The notes beneath the pieces are model-generated. The model saw only the letters and a list, made by a program, of their open reading frames with translations, ran no database searches and was not told where the DNA came from. Below are positions 42,610-50,684 of a stretch of 64,000 nt of DNA, piece after piece. The DNA comes from Rhodococcus sp. RD6.2 (GTDB lineage Bacteria; Actinomycetota; Actinomycetes; Mycobacteriales; Mycobacteriaceae), in NCBI RefSeq assembly GCF_001040705.1, contig NZ_CVQP01000002.1:124001-188000 (forward strand), given 5' to 3'. How positions within the stretch are numbered: position 1 is the stretch's first letter; each line of letters begins with the position of its first letter. Position numbers and translations under genes: made by a program.

Positions 42610-43110
42610 CTAGCTGTTGTCGGCCGCCCACTGGGCCACCCGCTGGGCGCTCTCGGTTTCGGACAGGTCCTCGACGCGGGTCATGATCGACCAGCGGATA
42701 CCGAACGGGTCGCGGATGGACGCGTACCGGTCGCCGGAGACGAAGGTGCTCAGCGGCTCGCGGACGGTTGCGCCCGCCCGTTCGGCGCGCGCGACGACCT
42801 CGTCGGCGTTCGGGCAGTACAGACCCATCGAATAGCAGTCGGTGCCGCCGGTCGGCGCCGCGACGAGCCCATATTCGGGGTTGGGTTCCCCGAGTTGGAG
42901 CCGGCCCTGGCCGAAGTCGAGGTCGGCGTGGACGACGATGCCGCCCATCTCGGTGACGTCGACGACGCGTGCGCCGAAGACGGTGCGGTAGAACTCGATT
43001 GCCTCCCGCGCGTTCGGAACGGCCAGGAACGGGGTGAGGCTGGTGTAGCCGTGGGGTGTGCCGTCGGTGGTGTGGGCGCCGGTCACGCCGGTCGCGATGC
43101 TGTTGGTCAT
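42610..43110 (-). CDS. VOC family (PhnB/glyoxalase-like) protein
   Basis: A 166-residue vicinal-oxygen-chelate protein with YTSLTPFLAVPNAREAIEFY at the N terminus and paired beta-alpha-beta-beta-beta modules. DPFGIRWSIMTRVEDL is the C-terminal PhnB-type block. It could bind a metal or small hydrophobic ligand; no particular enzyme can be assigned. ATG 43110. It is divergent from the AraC-family gene, which may regulate it. Confidence 0.82.
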   Translation of the reverse strand: MTNSIATGVTGAHTTDGTPHGYTSLTPFLAVPNAREAIEFYRTVFGARVVDVTEMGGIVVHADLDFGQGRLQLGEPNPEYGLVAAPTGGTDCYSMGLYCPNADEVVARAERAGATVREPLSTFVSGDRYASIRDPFGIRWSIMTRVEDLSETESAQRVAQWAADNS

Positions 43111-43179
43111 GCACTCGACGCTAGGGGCGCGGTGTCGGTGGCGGCTTGTAGATTCGCGACATGCGGGGGCCTGTGCGAC

Positions 43180-43995
43180 ATGGATGAGATCGACGGTCGG
43201 GGCGTGCTGTACCCGGCTCGGCTTCCCACGTTTCACAGGGAACCGGCGCCTCGGGCGCTGGCGGGTCTCGTCCGCTGGTTCTGGATTCCCGAGTGGCACC
43301 TCGCGCCGGGGCGGTCGTCCCGCCAGGAGGTGTTGGCGTTCCCCGCGTCGAACCTGACGGTCGAGCAGGCTCAGGTGACGCTGACCGGGCCGACCACCCG
43401 TCGGTCGCACCGTGATCTCCACGGCCGTGGGTGGGCGGTCGGTGCGCTGCTCCGCCCGGCGGGGATCGCGTCGCTGGGAATCGATCCGCGGAGCATCCGC
43501 GACCGCGAGAGCGCCTTCGACGCACCGGGACTGATCCACGATGTGACGGCGGCGATGACGATCACCGACGCCGCGGCGCGTCGGACGCGCGCCGCCGCGG
43601 AGTACGCCGCGTGGATCGCCGACCGCCTCGATCCACCCGATGCCGACGGAGACCTCGCCAACGCGATGGAGGACGTCATCGCCACCGACCGGTCGGTGAT
43701 CCGGGTCGAGGACGTGGCACGACGACTCGGACTGTCCGTGCGCGGGGTTCAGCGCCTCGCGCAGAGGTACGTGGGCGTTCCGCCGCTCGCGATGATCCGT
43801 CGCTACCGACTGCAGGAAGCGGCGCAGGCGCTGCGGGAGGATCCGGACGTCACCATCGGGCAGGTCGCCGCCGAACTGGGATACGCCGACCAGGCGCACC
43901 TGTGCTCGGACTTTCGCGCGGTACTCGGCTTCACCCCGAGCACCTACCGGCGGGGCGCGGCCCCGGGCGACGGTTCGGAAACTCCGTCCGGCTGA
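43180..43995 (+). CDS. AraC family transcriptional regulator
   Basis: A 271-residue regulator. The C-terminal AraC helix-turn-helix pair is clear: IRVEDVARRLGLSVRGVQRL, then DVTIGQVAAELGYADQAHLC and SDFRAVLGFTPSTYRRGA. The N-terminal half resembles the DUF6597-type sensor (PRALAGLVRWFWIPEWHLAP). ATG 43180 follows a GCGGGGG site. Its 3' end overlaps the convergent BASS gene by 52 bp. Divergent from the VOC gene. The effector is unknown. Confidence 0.85.
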   Translation: MDEIDGRGVLYPARLPTFHREPAPRALAGLVRWFWIPEWHLAPGRSSRQEVLAFPASNLTVEQAQVTLTGPTTRRSHRDLHGRGWAVGALLRPAGIASLGIDPRSIRDRESAFDAPGLIHDVTAAMTITDAAARRTRAAAEYAAWIADRLDPPDADGDLANAMEDVIATDRSVIRVEDVARRLGLSVRGVQRLAQRYVGVPPLAMIRRYRLQEAAQALREDPDVTIGQVAAELGYADQAHLCSDFRAVLGFTPSTYRRGAAPGDGSETPSG

Positions 43996-44858
43996 TCCGG
44001 GGCGGTGCGGCGGTAGGTGATCGCCCAGCCGAACAGTGCCGCCAGCGGGAACATCATCACGCCGTACACCGCGGCGGGCACCGCGATCCGGGTGCTGTCG
44101 AGCAGGCTGATCGCGATGGTGATGGCCAGCGTGCTGTTGTGGATTCCGATTTCCATCGAGCAGGCGATGGACTGCCGATACGTCACGCCGAGTCCGCGCG
44201 GAACCAGGAACCCGATGCTCAGGCTCAGCACGCAGAACAGGAACACCACCACGCCGATGTCGGCGAGATATCCGCCCACATTCTCTCGCTCGGCGACGAC
44301 CGTGCCGACGATCACCAGCGCCAGCACCACGGCGGAGCCCACCCGGACCGGGCGATCCATCCGATCCGCGAACGCGGGCCGGATTCGGCGCACCCACACG
44401 CCGAGCGCGACCGGGATCAGGACGATCGCGAAAATCTGTACGACCTTCGCGAACTGCAGGCCCAGATTCGCACCCTCGGGCGGATCGAAGTACCCGAGAG
44501 CGAAATTGGTGATCAGCGGCAGCGTCACCACCGCGATCACCGAATTGACCGCCGTCAGCGACACGTTGAGTGCGACATCGCCCCGGAACAGGTGGGAGAA
44601 CAGGTTCGCCGTCGTGCCGCCGGGGGAGGCGGCGAGCAGCATCATGCCCACGGCGAGCAGCGCCGGTAGGTCGAACAGCAGGACCAGTCCGAACGCGATC
44701 GCAGGCAGCACGATCAACTGGCACACCAGCGCGATGCCGACGGCCTTCGGGTGTCGTGCGACCCGGGCGAAGTCGGAGACGGTGAGGGAGAGCCCGAGGC
44801 CGAACATGATGATCGCCAGGGCTATCGGGAGGGCGGTGGTGGAGAGTGCGGAATCCAT
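43944..44858 (-). CDS. Bile acid:sodium symporter (BASS/SBF) family transporter
   Basis: A 304-residue membrane protein of the BASS family, with about nine hydrophobic segments. Family features are IIMFGLGLSLTVSDFARVAR, MLLAASPGGTTANLFSHLF (sodium-site region) and MEIGIHNSTLAITIAISLLD (second sodium-site crossover). The family imports bile acids and other organic anions with sodium. In a steroid-degrading neighbourhood, uptake of a steroid acid is an attractive guess, not shown. The C-terminal 17 codons overlap the AraC gene on the other strand. Confidence 0.87.
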   Translation of the reverse strand: MDSALSTTALPIALAIIMFGLGLSLTVSDFARVARHPKAVGIALVCQLIVLPAIAFGLVLLFDLPALLAVGMMLLAASPGGTTANLFSHLFRGDVALNVSLTAVNSVIAVVTLPLITNFALGYFDPPEGANLGLQFAKVVQIFAIVLIPVALGVWVRRIRPAFADRMDRPVRVGSAVVLALVIVGTVVAERENVGGYLADIGVVVFLFCVLSLSIGFLVPRGLGVTYRQSIACSMEIGIHNSTLAITIAISLLDSTRIAVPAAVYGVMMFPLAALFGWAITYRRTAPDQPDGVSEPSPGAAPRR

Positions 44859-45034
44859 ACTTGCCCCGTCGTTCGGTCGGGTGGGTCACGGCCGGATCCA
44901 ACCTAACGAGCCCACGGCCATTGCGCGGACGAATCGGGCAATCCCGACGCCGGTACCGGTGGCCGGGAGTTCGACCCCGTGTGCCGGGGCAACGGGGTAG
45001 AGATGGCCCCGAATCACGAGGCGAGGAGACGAAC

Positions 45035-45871
45035 ATGGGTGAATTCGACGGCAGGGTCGCACTGATCACGGGTGGCGCTCGCGGGCAGGGACGGGCGCAT
45101 GCGGTGGCATTCGCCGAGGGTGGCGCGGACGTCGTGATCTGCGATCGGTGCGAGGACAGCGACGTGGTGTTCTACCCGCTCGCCTCTGAGGACGATCTCG
45201 CCGAGACGGCCCGGCTGGTGGAGGCGGCCGGTCGTCGCTGCATCGCGGTCAAGGCCGACACCGCGGACCGGGCAGCGATGGATGCGCTGGTTGCGCGCGC
45301 CGAATCGGAGTTCGGCCGCATCGACGTCGCGGTCGCCAACGCCGGAGTCTCGATCGCCGCGCCCGTCCAGTCGATGACGTCGGCGCAGTGGAACGAGGCG
45401 ATCGCCAGCAACCTGACCGGTGTTTTCAACACGGTCGGGGCCGTCGCACCCGGAATGATCGAGCGCGGGTACGGCCGGATCGTGACGATCTCGTCGATGC
45501 TCGGCCGGGCGGGCAGCACCAACATGGCTGCCTACTCCGCATCGAAGTGGGGTGTGATCGGGCTGACGAAGAGCTCGGCGCTCGACCTCGCGAAGCACGG
45601 CATCACCGTCAATGCCATTGCTCCGGGAAACATCTCGACACCGATGATCCACAACGACGCCCTGTACTCGATGATGCGTCCCGACCTGGAGAAGCCGACC
45701 GCCGACGACGTCGCGCCCGTTTTCGCGTCGCTGCACGCGCAGCCGGTCCCGTGGCTCGAGGCCGAGGAGATCACCCGCGCCGTGCTGTTCTTCGCTGCCG
45801 AAGCCGGTGCTCACATCAGCGGAACCGTCCTGCCGATCGACGCGGGCAACGCGGCACGCGTGACGGGCTAG
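45035..45871 (+). CDS. Mycofactocin-type SDR family oxidoreductase
   Basis: A 278-residue short-chain dehydrogenase. The cofactor motif is VALITGGARGQGRAHAVAFA. ANAGVS and the catalytic SSMLGRAGSTNMAAYSASKW (Ser, YxxxK) follow. The ARGQGRAHA form and the insert after the second strand (EDSDVVFYPLASEDD) mark the mycofactocin-dependent SDR group, whose NAD is held tightly and re-oxidised through mycofactocin. The substrate alcohol is unknown; a hydroxysteroid fits the location. ATG 45035 with GAGGCGAGGAG upstream. A 17-bp hairpin follows. Confidence 0.88.
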   Translation: MGEFDGRVALITGGARGQGRAHAVAFAEGGADVVICDRCEDSDVVFYPLASEDDLAETARLVEAAGRRCIAVKADTADRAAMDALVARAESEFGRIDVAVANAGVSIAAPVQSMTSAQWNEAIASNLTGVFNTVGAVAPGMIERGYGRIVTISSMLGRAGSTNMAAYSASKWGVIGLTKSSALDLAKHGITVNAIAPGNISTPMIHNDALYSMMRPDLEKPTADDVAPVFASLHAQPVPWLEAEEITRAVLFFAAEAGAHISGTVLPIDAGNAARVTG

Positions 45872-45876
45872 GAACG

Positions 45877-45915
45877 CCGAAGGTCCGGCACCCGTGCAGG
45901 GTGCCGGACCTTCGG
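45877..45915. terminator. 17-bp bidirectional hairpin between SDR and cholesterol oxidase genes
   Basis: CCGAAGGTCCGGCACCC (45877-45893) is complementary to 45899-45915 around a 5-nt loop, between the convergent stops. Confidence 0.78.
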
Positions 45916-45960
45916 ACGAATTCCGCGGGGGCCGCACGAGCGACCGCGCCGTGGAAAAGG

Positions 45961-47733
45961 CTACGGCAGAAGCTGATCCATGAAGGAGTTGCTGTAGACC
46001 TTGTGCGGGTCGAACTCGTTGAACGCCGCGACCGCGGTGTCCCAGTTGTCGCCCCCGGGGAGGCCGTCACGGTAGCTCTGCGGCAGTGCGCCACTGATGA
46101 TGGCGCCGTCGGTGTACGGCAGTTCGGGGCCGAACGCCCAGCCCTTCGACCACTCGGGACGGAAGGTGTAGGCGTCGCCGGTGTAGTGCGAGCGCATCCA
46201 CTGCTCCATCTCGCGGTAGAACGCGAACATGCCCGGCGTGCCGGGGACGCCGAGGACGTTGAGCCAGATGGCGGTGTCCCACTCCGGGTGGTCCGGGCGG
46301 GGACGCATCGCGGAGATGGTCGGAGCGCCTGCCGTCGGAACCTTCACGTCCGCCTGCTGGTCCAGGCCGCAGCAACGGATCTCGACGGGACCGTTGAGCG
46401 GGTACTGGCCCTTGGACTTGTAGAACTCGATGCGCTCGTTGAACCACACGGCGAAGTCGTGGATGACCTGGCCGATGTTCTCGCGGCTGGTGATGACGGC
46501 GCCGCCGCCTTCGGTCAGGCGCAGGGTGGTGGCCTTGATGTAGAACTGGATGTCCTTCGACCAACCCCAGATGTCGGTTGCGTTCGTCGCGGCGAGGCCG
46601 GCGACCGTCGTCGTGTACATCGTCTTACCGAACAGGGGCGCGATACCCGGTGCGCCGCTGTTCATCTGTCCGAGCAGGTCGGTGACGGCCTCGGGCAGGT
46701 TGTCGGAGAACGGGTAGTTGTACGGACCGGTGACCTCCTTGGAGCCTGCCGGCTTGGTCGGCGCCACCGACCACACCTTGAGCCACGGCTTCTCCGTGAA
46801 GGGGTACCAGATCGCCTCGACGCCACCGTTGGCCTTGACGTAGCTCTCGAAGGTGCGGCCGGAGGCGCCCTTCGGTGCGAACATGTCCTGCCACGGGATG
46901 TCGGTGTAGCTCTGGCAGCGCATCCGGAAGTTCGGACCTGCCTGCATGGTCACCGACGTGATGAAGGTGCGGCCGAGGTTGGTGAGCAGCGGCTTGATCT
47001 TCGGGTCGTTGCGCGAGAAGCTGCGCTCGGCGTACGCGGTGCCGTTCCACACCACCGCGGTCAGCGAGGTGATGAGGTTCGACAGCGAACCGTAGGTGTG
47101 TCCGGGCTGCGTGGACTGGCCGTCCGCGGGCAGGGCCGCGCCGTGCGCGTCGACGGCGAGGCATCCGGCGATGGTCAGGACGCCGGGTGCGGGCAGGTTC
47201 GCCCAGCCGAGGCCCTTGTCCTGCAGCGCGGTGGTGATCGCGTCGAGGGTGGCGCCCGGGCCGGCGGTGACGGTGGCGGGGGAGCCTGCGCCGTTGACCA
47301 CGACACCGTTGAGGTGCACGGTCGTGTCGACGAGGATGACCTTGTCGACGGACGCGCCGTTGACGACCGTCAGCGGGGTCCACCCGTGCATCGCGCCACG
47401 CGGACGCAGCGTGTATCCAGCCGAGTGCGCCCAGTTGGTGAGGCGGACAACGTCACCCGAGTTCTTCGGGGTGGCGGTCCAGACGGAGTCCAGCATGATC
47501 TCCTTGGACCAGTTCTGGTACGCCTGCTGGGCGAGATCGATGTCGGTGGGGAAGTCCGGCGGTGCGGGCAGGGTGGGCCCGCCTGCAGATCCCGAGTCGA
47601 GCGAGCCGGCTGCGCGGAGCGGAAGCGCGTGGACGGGCGTCCAGCCGCCCATCGCGGTCACGGCAACCGCGCCCGCGCCTGCGGTGAGGAATCCCCGCCG
47701 GGAGAAGCCGGAGGAGTTCTCGGTTTTCGACAT
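45961..47733 (-). CDS. choD: Secreted class II cholesterol oxidase (covalent FAD)
   Basis: A 590-residue flavoprotein. The N terminus has a twin-arginine signal (FSRRGFLTAGAGAVAVTAMG), so it is exported folded with its cofactor. The FAD domain of the vanillyl-alcohol-oxidase type is at about 80-270, and GAMHGWTPLTVVNG contains the histidine expected to bind FAD covalently. The rest is the cholesterol-oxidase substrate-binding domain with MRCQSYTDIPWQDMFAPKG and ends in DPHKVYSNSFMDQLL. Class II enzymes oxidise and isomerise cholesterol to cholest-4-en-3-one using oxygen. No KstR box precedes it; a different palindrome does. The symbol follows common usage only. Confidence 0.9.
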   Translation of the reverse strand: MSKTENSSGFSRRGFLTAGAGAVAVTAMGGWTPVHALPLRAAGSLDSGSAGGPTLPAPPDFPTDIDLAQQAYQNWSKEIMLDSVWTATPKNSGDVVRLTNWAHSAGYTLRPRGAMHGWTPLTVVNGASVDKVILVDTTVHLNGVVVNGAGSPATVTAGPGATLDAITTALQDKGLGWANLPAPGVLTIAGCLAVDAHGAALPADGQSTQPGHTYGSLSNLITSLTAVVWNGTAYAERSFSRNDPKIKPLLTNLGRTFITSVTMQAGPNFRMRCQSYTDIPWQDMFAPKGASGRTFESYVKANGGVEAIWYPFTEKPWLKVWSVAPTKPAGSKEVTGPYNYPFSDNLPEAVTDLLGQMNSGAPGIAPLFGKTMYTTTVAGLAATNATDIWGWSKDIQFYIKATTLRLTEGGGAVITSRENIGQVIHDFAVWFNERIEFYKSKGQYPLNGPVEIRCCGLDQQADVKVPTAGAPTISAMRPRPDHPEWDTAIWLNVLGVPGTPGMFAFYREMEQWMRSHYTGDAYTFRPEWSKGWAFGPELPYTDGAIISGALPQSYRDGLPGGDNWDTAVAAFNEFDPHKVYSNSFMDQLLP

Positions 47734-47852
47734 TGTGTCTCCAGAAATGGTGAAAGGGGGTAATTCCGATGGAGCGCTTTCGCGCGCAGATTTCAGGAGC
47801 TTAGGCGGTCGTCGGACTCGCGTCAGCCCGTTTGCATAGTTGTCGTTCCGGT

Positions 47853-47880
47853 GGGTGACATGCGAGATCGCATGTCGCCC
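47853..47880. promoter_or_regulatory. Operator-like palindrome upstream of the cholesterol oxidase gene
   Basis: GACATGCGA-GA-TCGCATGTC (47857-47876) is a perfect inverted repeat, extended to 28 bp by GGG and CCC with one mismatch per arm. It lies about 120 bp before the start. A weak -10 TATGCA at 47838-47833 (minus strand) would put its -35 inside the palindrome. It is unrelated to the KstR box. Confidence 0.55.
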
Positions 47881-47885
47881 AGACT

Positions 47886-47941
47886 CGGTCAGATATGCGT
47901 TCACCCACGCCGGTAGGCGTGGGTGAACGCATATCTGACCG
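47886..47941 (-). terminator. 26-bp perfect hairpin after chsH3
   Basis: The arm 47886-47911 (CGGTCAGATATGCGTTCACC then CACGCC) is fully complementary to 47916-47941 around a GGTA loop. It is the longest perfect stem in the window and starts about 35 bp after the minus-strand chsH3 stop. Confidence 0.78.
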
Positions 47942-47975
47942 GAGGGGCGGCCGGATTCACCGGCCGCCCTGCCGC

Positions 47976-48836
47976 TCATGCCAGGGTGAGGACGACGTCC
48001 GCCAGTGCGGGGGAATTCTCCCGCGCCGGAACCGAAGCGGAGATCAGCAGACGCCCCGCCTCTTCCCAGATCCGGACGAGGAGCGTCTCCCCGGGGTACA
48101 CGACACCGGCGAACCGAGCCTTGTAACCCTTGACCCGGGTGGCGTCCGCATCGAGCGCGGTGTCGACGGCGGCCTTGCAGACGATGCCGTAGGTGCACAG
48201 CCCGTGCAGGATCGGTGCCGGAAACCCAGCACCGGCAGCGAATTCCGGATCCGAGTGCAGCGGGTTGCGGTCGCCGCACATGCGGTACAGGAGTGCCTGC
48301 TGGGGCAGCGTGGGCACCTCGACCTCGTGGTCGGGGGCGCGGTCCGGCAGGGCCACGGCCTCCGACGGGCCACGCTCGCCACCGAAGCCGCCTTCGCCAC
48401 GGGCGAAGATCGACGACCGTGAGGTCCACAGCGGATTGCCTTCGGCGTCGGTGGTCACCGACTCCTGCACGACCACGGCCGCCTTGCCCTTGTCCCAGAC
48501 CTCGGCGATCCGGGTCGTCGTCCGGCCGGTGCCTTCCGCCGGAATCGGCTGGTGCACGGTCACTTCCTGGCTGCCGTGCACCACCTTTGCCAGGTCGATC
48601 TCGACACCCGGGAACGACACCTTGGGTGCCTCCGTGGCGTGGATGTTGGCCACGACGGTGGCGAAGGTGGGCAGCACCTGGGGCTTGGCGTCGTCGAGGT
48701 AGCGGAGCTCGCTCGAGTCGAGCGGGCGGGCACCTGCGCCGATGCCGAGGTGGTAGAGCTGAACGTCCGAGGCTGTCCAGGTGAAGTCCTGGACCGGCAG
48801 TTCGGCTCCGATCGCGATCGAGGGATCGATGGGCAC
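47976..48836 (-). CDS. chsH3: Steroid enoyl-CoA hydratase ChsH3 (Rv3538-like, double hotdog MaoC)
   Basis: A 286-residue MaoC-type hydratase with two hotdog repeats. The C-terminal half carries the hydratase-2 motif YRMCGDRNPLHSDPEFAAGA (Asp, His) and PAPILHGLCTYGIVCKAAVD. The length equals M. tuberculosis Rv3538, which lies beside kstD and hydrates a steroid side-chain enoyl-CoA. GTG 48836. It follows kstD after 13 bp in the same operon, under the KstR box at 50561-50574. Confidence 0.9.
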   Translation of the reverse strand: MPIDPSIAIGAELPVQDFTWTASDVQLYHLGIGAGARPLDSSELRYLDDAKPQVLPTFATVVANIHATEAPKVSFPGVEIDLAKVVHGSQEVTVHQPIPAEGTGRTTTRIAEVWDKGKAAVVVQESVTTDAEGNPLWTSRSSIFARGEGGFGGERGPSEAVALPDRAPDHEVEVPTLPQQALLYRMCGDRNPLHSDPEFAAGAGFPAPILHGLCTYGIVCKAAVDTALDADATRVKGYKARFAGVVYPGETLLVRIWEEAGRLLISASVPARENSPALADVVLTLA

Positions 48837-48849
48837 GGTCGGTTCCTTG

Positions 48850-50559
48850 TCAGTTCGAAGTGGCGGCGGCGGAATCGGATTCGGTGGCCTTGGCGCGCTT
48901 GGCAATGTCGAGCACGGCGAGGTAGCCGAACGTGATCGCGGGTCCGATGGTGGCGCCGGGCCCGGCATAGGTGTGGCCCATGACCGGTGCGCTGGTGTTG
49001 CCTGCCGCGTAGAGGTTCTCGATCGTCGTGCCGTCCTCGCGAAGGACGCGGCCGTTGACGTCGGTGACGAGACCGCCCTTGGTGCCGAGGTCGCCGGGGA
49101 CGATCTTGGCCGCGTAGAACGGGCCCTGCACGAGTCCGGCGAGGCACGGGTTCGGCTTGACGGTCGGGTCGCCGTAGTACTTGTCGTAGGCGCTGTCGCC
49201 TCGGTGGAAGTCCTCGTCGACGCCGGTCGCGGCGAATCCGTTGAAACGCTCCACGGTCGCGGCGAGGTTCGACTCGGGCACACCGAGTTTCGCGGCCAGG
49301 TCGGCCAGCGTCGGCGCGCTGACGATGTTGTCGTTCTCCATCCAGCGGGACGGAATCTTCTGACCCGGCTGGAGGGCGGCGAACATGTAGTTGTTGCGGT
49401 ACCGCTGGTCGAAGACGAGCCATGCCGGGATGTTCTCGCCCGGACCCTCGCCCTCGCCGTAGGTGCCGCCGTACATCGTGTGCACGGCCTCGACGTACGG
49501 TGCCGACTCGTTGCCGAACCGCTTGCCTTCGGCGTTGACGATGATGCAGCCGGGCAGGTTGCGCTCGGCCAGGCAGAACCACGGCTTGCCGCTCTTGAAG
49601 ATCGTCGGGCCCCACCAGGCGTCGGCCATGACGTCCAGGGCGCCGCCGAGGTCGCGGCCCGCGATGATGCCGTCGCCGGTGTTGGCGGGAGCGCCGGTCG
49701 TCCACTCGGTCGTGATGGGCTGGCGCTGGTACTGCGCACGCATCTCGGCGTTGTGCTCGAAGCCGCCCGTGCCGAGCACGACGCCGTGGCGGGCGATGTA
49801 CTCGACCTCTTCGCCGTTGTGCGTCGCACGCACACCGATCACGCGGTCGTTCTCGACGACCAGGCCGGTGAGCGGAGTGTTGAGCAGAACGGGAACGTTC
49901 GCGTCCTGCAGGCCCTTGCGGATGGCGGCGGCGAGCGCCTGGCCCATGCCGAGCAGGTGCTTGCCGGTGACGCGCGCCCAGGTGGCGCGGATGCCGACGC
50001 GCAGCGCCCGCGTCATGCCGACGGTGGGCTTGCGCTTGAGCAGGTTCAGCTTCACGAAGTCCGCCTGGGTGACGACGAAGTTCAGTGGTGCCTTGCTGTA
50101 CGGCGGCTCGAGATTGAAGCGCTCGGCGCCGAGGGACTTGGCGTTGAACGGGGCCGGTTCGCAGGAGCGTCCCGACGACAGGCCTCCGGGGGCCTCGGGG
50201 TAGTAGTCCGAGTAGCCCGGAACCCACTTCATCTTCAGCGGGCTGTGGTCGAGGACGAAGTCGAACGCCTCGGCGCCGCGGTCGATGTAGGTGTCGATCT
50301 TCTCCTTCGGCGCCGCGGTGCCGATGATCGAGTGCAGGTACTTGCGTGCCTCCTCGCGGTCGTCCGGTCGGCCCGCAGCGAGAAGCGCCTTGTTGCCGGG
50401 GATCCAGACGCCACCACCCGAGCGGGCGGTGGAGCCGCCGTAGTGGGCGGCCTTCTCAAGGAGGACCACGCTCAGGCCCTGGTGGGCGGCGGTGAGGGCG
50501 GCTGTCATGCCGGCTGCGCCACTGCCGACGACGACGATGTCGTATTCCTGCTTGCTCAT
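48850..50559 (-). CDS. kstD: 3-ketosteroid-delta1-dehydrogenase KstD
   Basis: A 569-residue FAD enzyme that introduces the 1,2 double bond in ring A and, with KshAB, opens ring B. The FAD motif is YDIVVVGSGAAGMTAALTAA and GGSTARSGGGVWIPGN continues it. Near the C terminus LYAAGNTSAPVMGHTYAGPG and ATIGPAITFGYLAV close the flavin site. ATG 50559 is chosen because the longer frame (GTG 50568) starts inside the KstR box. With TATAAC in the box about 10 bp upstream, the message is likely leaderless or nearly so. Operon kstD-chsH3. Confidence 0.94.
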   Translation of the reverse strand: MSKQEYDIVVVGSGAAGMTAALTAAHQGLSVVLLEKAAHYGGSTARSGGGVWIPGNKALLAAGRPDDREEARKYLHSIIGTAAPKEKIDTYIDRGAEAFDFVLDHSPLKMKWVPGYSDYYPEAPGGLSSGRSCEPAPFNAKSLGAERFNLEPPYSKAPLNFVVTQADFVKLNLLKRKPTVGMTRALRVGIRATWARVTGKHLLGMGQALAAAIRKGLQDANVPVLLNTPLTGLVVENDRVIGVRATHNGEEVEYIARHGVVLGTGGFEHNAEMRAQYQRQPITTEWTTGAPANTGDGIIAGRDLGGALDVMADAWWGPTIFKSGKPWFCLAERNLPGCIIVNAEGKRFGNESAPYVEAVHTMYGGTYGEGEGPGENIPAWLVFDQRYRNNYMFAALQPGQKIPSRWMENDNIVSAPTLADLAAKLGVPESNLAATVERFNGFAATGVDEDFHRGDSAYDKYYGDPTVKPNPCLAGLVQGPFYAAKIVPGDLGTKGGLVTDVNGRVLREDGTTIENLYAAGNTSAPVMGHTYAGPGATIGPAITFGYLAVLDIAKRAKATESDSAAATSN

Positions 50560-50560
50560 G

Positions 50561-50574
50561 TAGAACACGTTATA
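50561..50574. promoter_or_regulatory. KstR box at the kstD start
   Basis: TAGAACACGTTATA matches the KstR consensus, one base from the kstD ATG, and contains a -10-like TATAAC for the minus strand. A bound repressor would sit on the promoter itself. Confidence 0.9.
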
Positions 50575-50648
50575 GAATGACCCCCGGCTAGGTCCATGCT
50601 TTCTGCCAGGAAGTATCGCCCGGTGCTGGTAAACCCTTCGACTCGAAC

Positions 50649-50662
50649 GGAAACACGTTCAC
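50649..50662. promoter_or_regulatory. Degenerate KstR box before the second KstD-like gene
   Basis: GGAAACACGTTCAC keeps the inner AACACGTT but lacks the outer T and A. It lies 23 bp before the GTG of the flavoprotein-hsaG-hsaF operon. Confidence 0.55.
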
Positions 50663-50684
50663 CGAACACGGAAGGTGGTGCGCG

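Noticed and set aside
43161-43187. Short leaderless upstream ORF before the AraC gene
   Set aside because: ATG 43161 gives only eight codons overlapping the real start. The same bases provide the GCGGGGG ribosome-binding site, which is the simpler reading.
43090-45069. Large upstream extension of the VOC frame on the minus strand
   Set aside because: It crosses the AraC and BASS genes out of frame and shows no domain. The VOC protein begins at ATG 43110.
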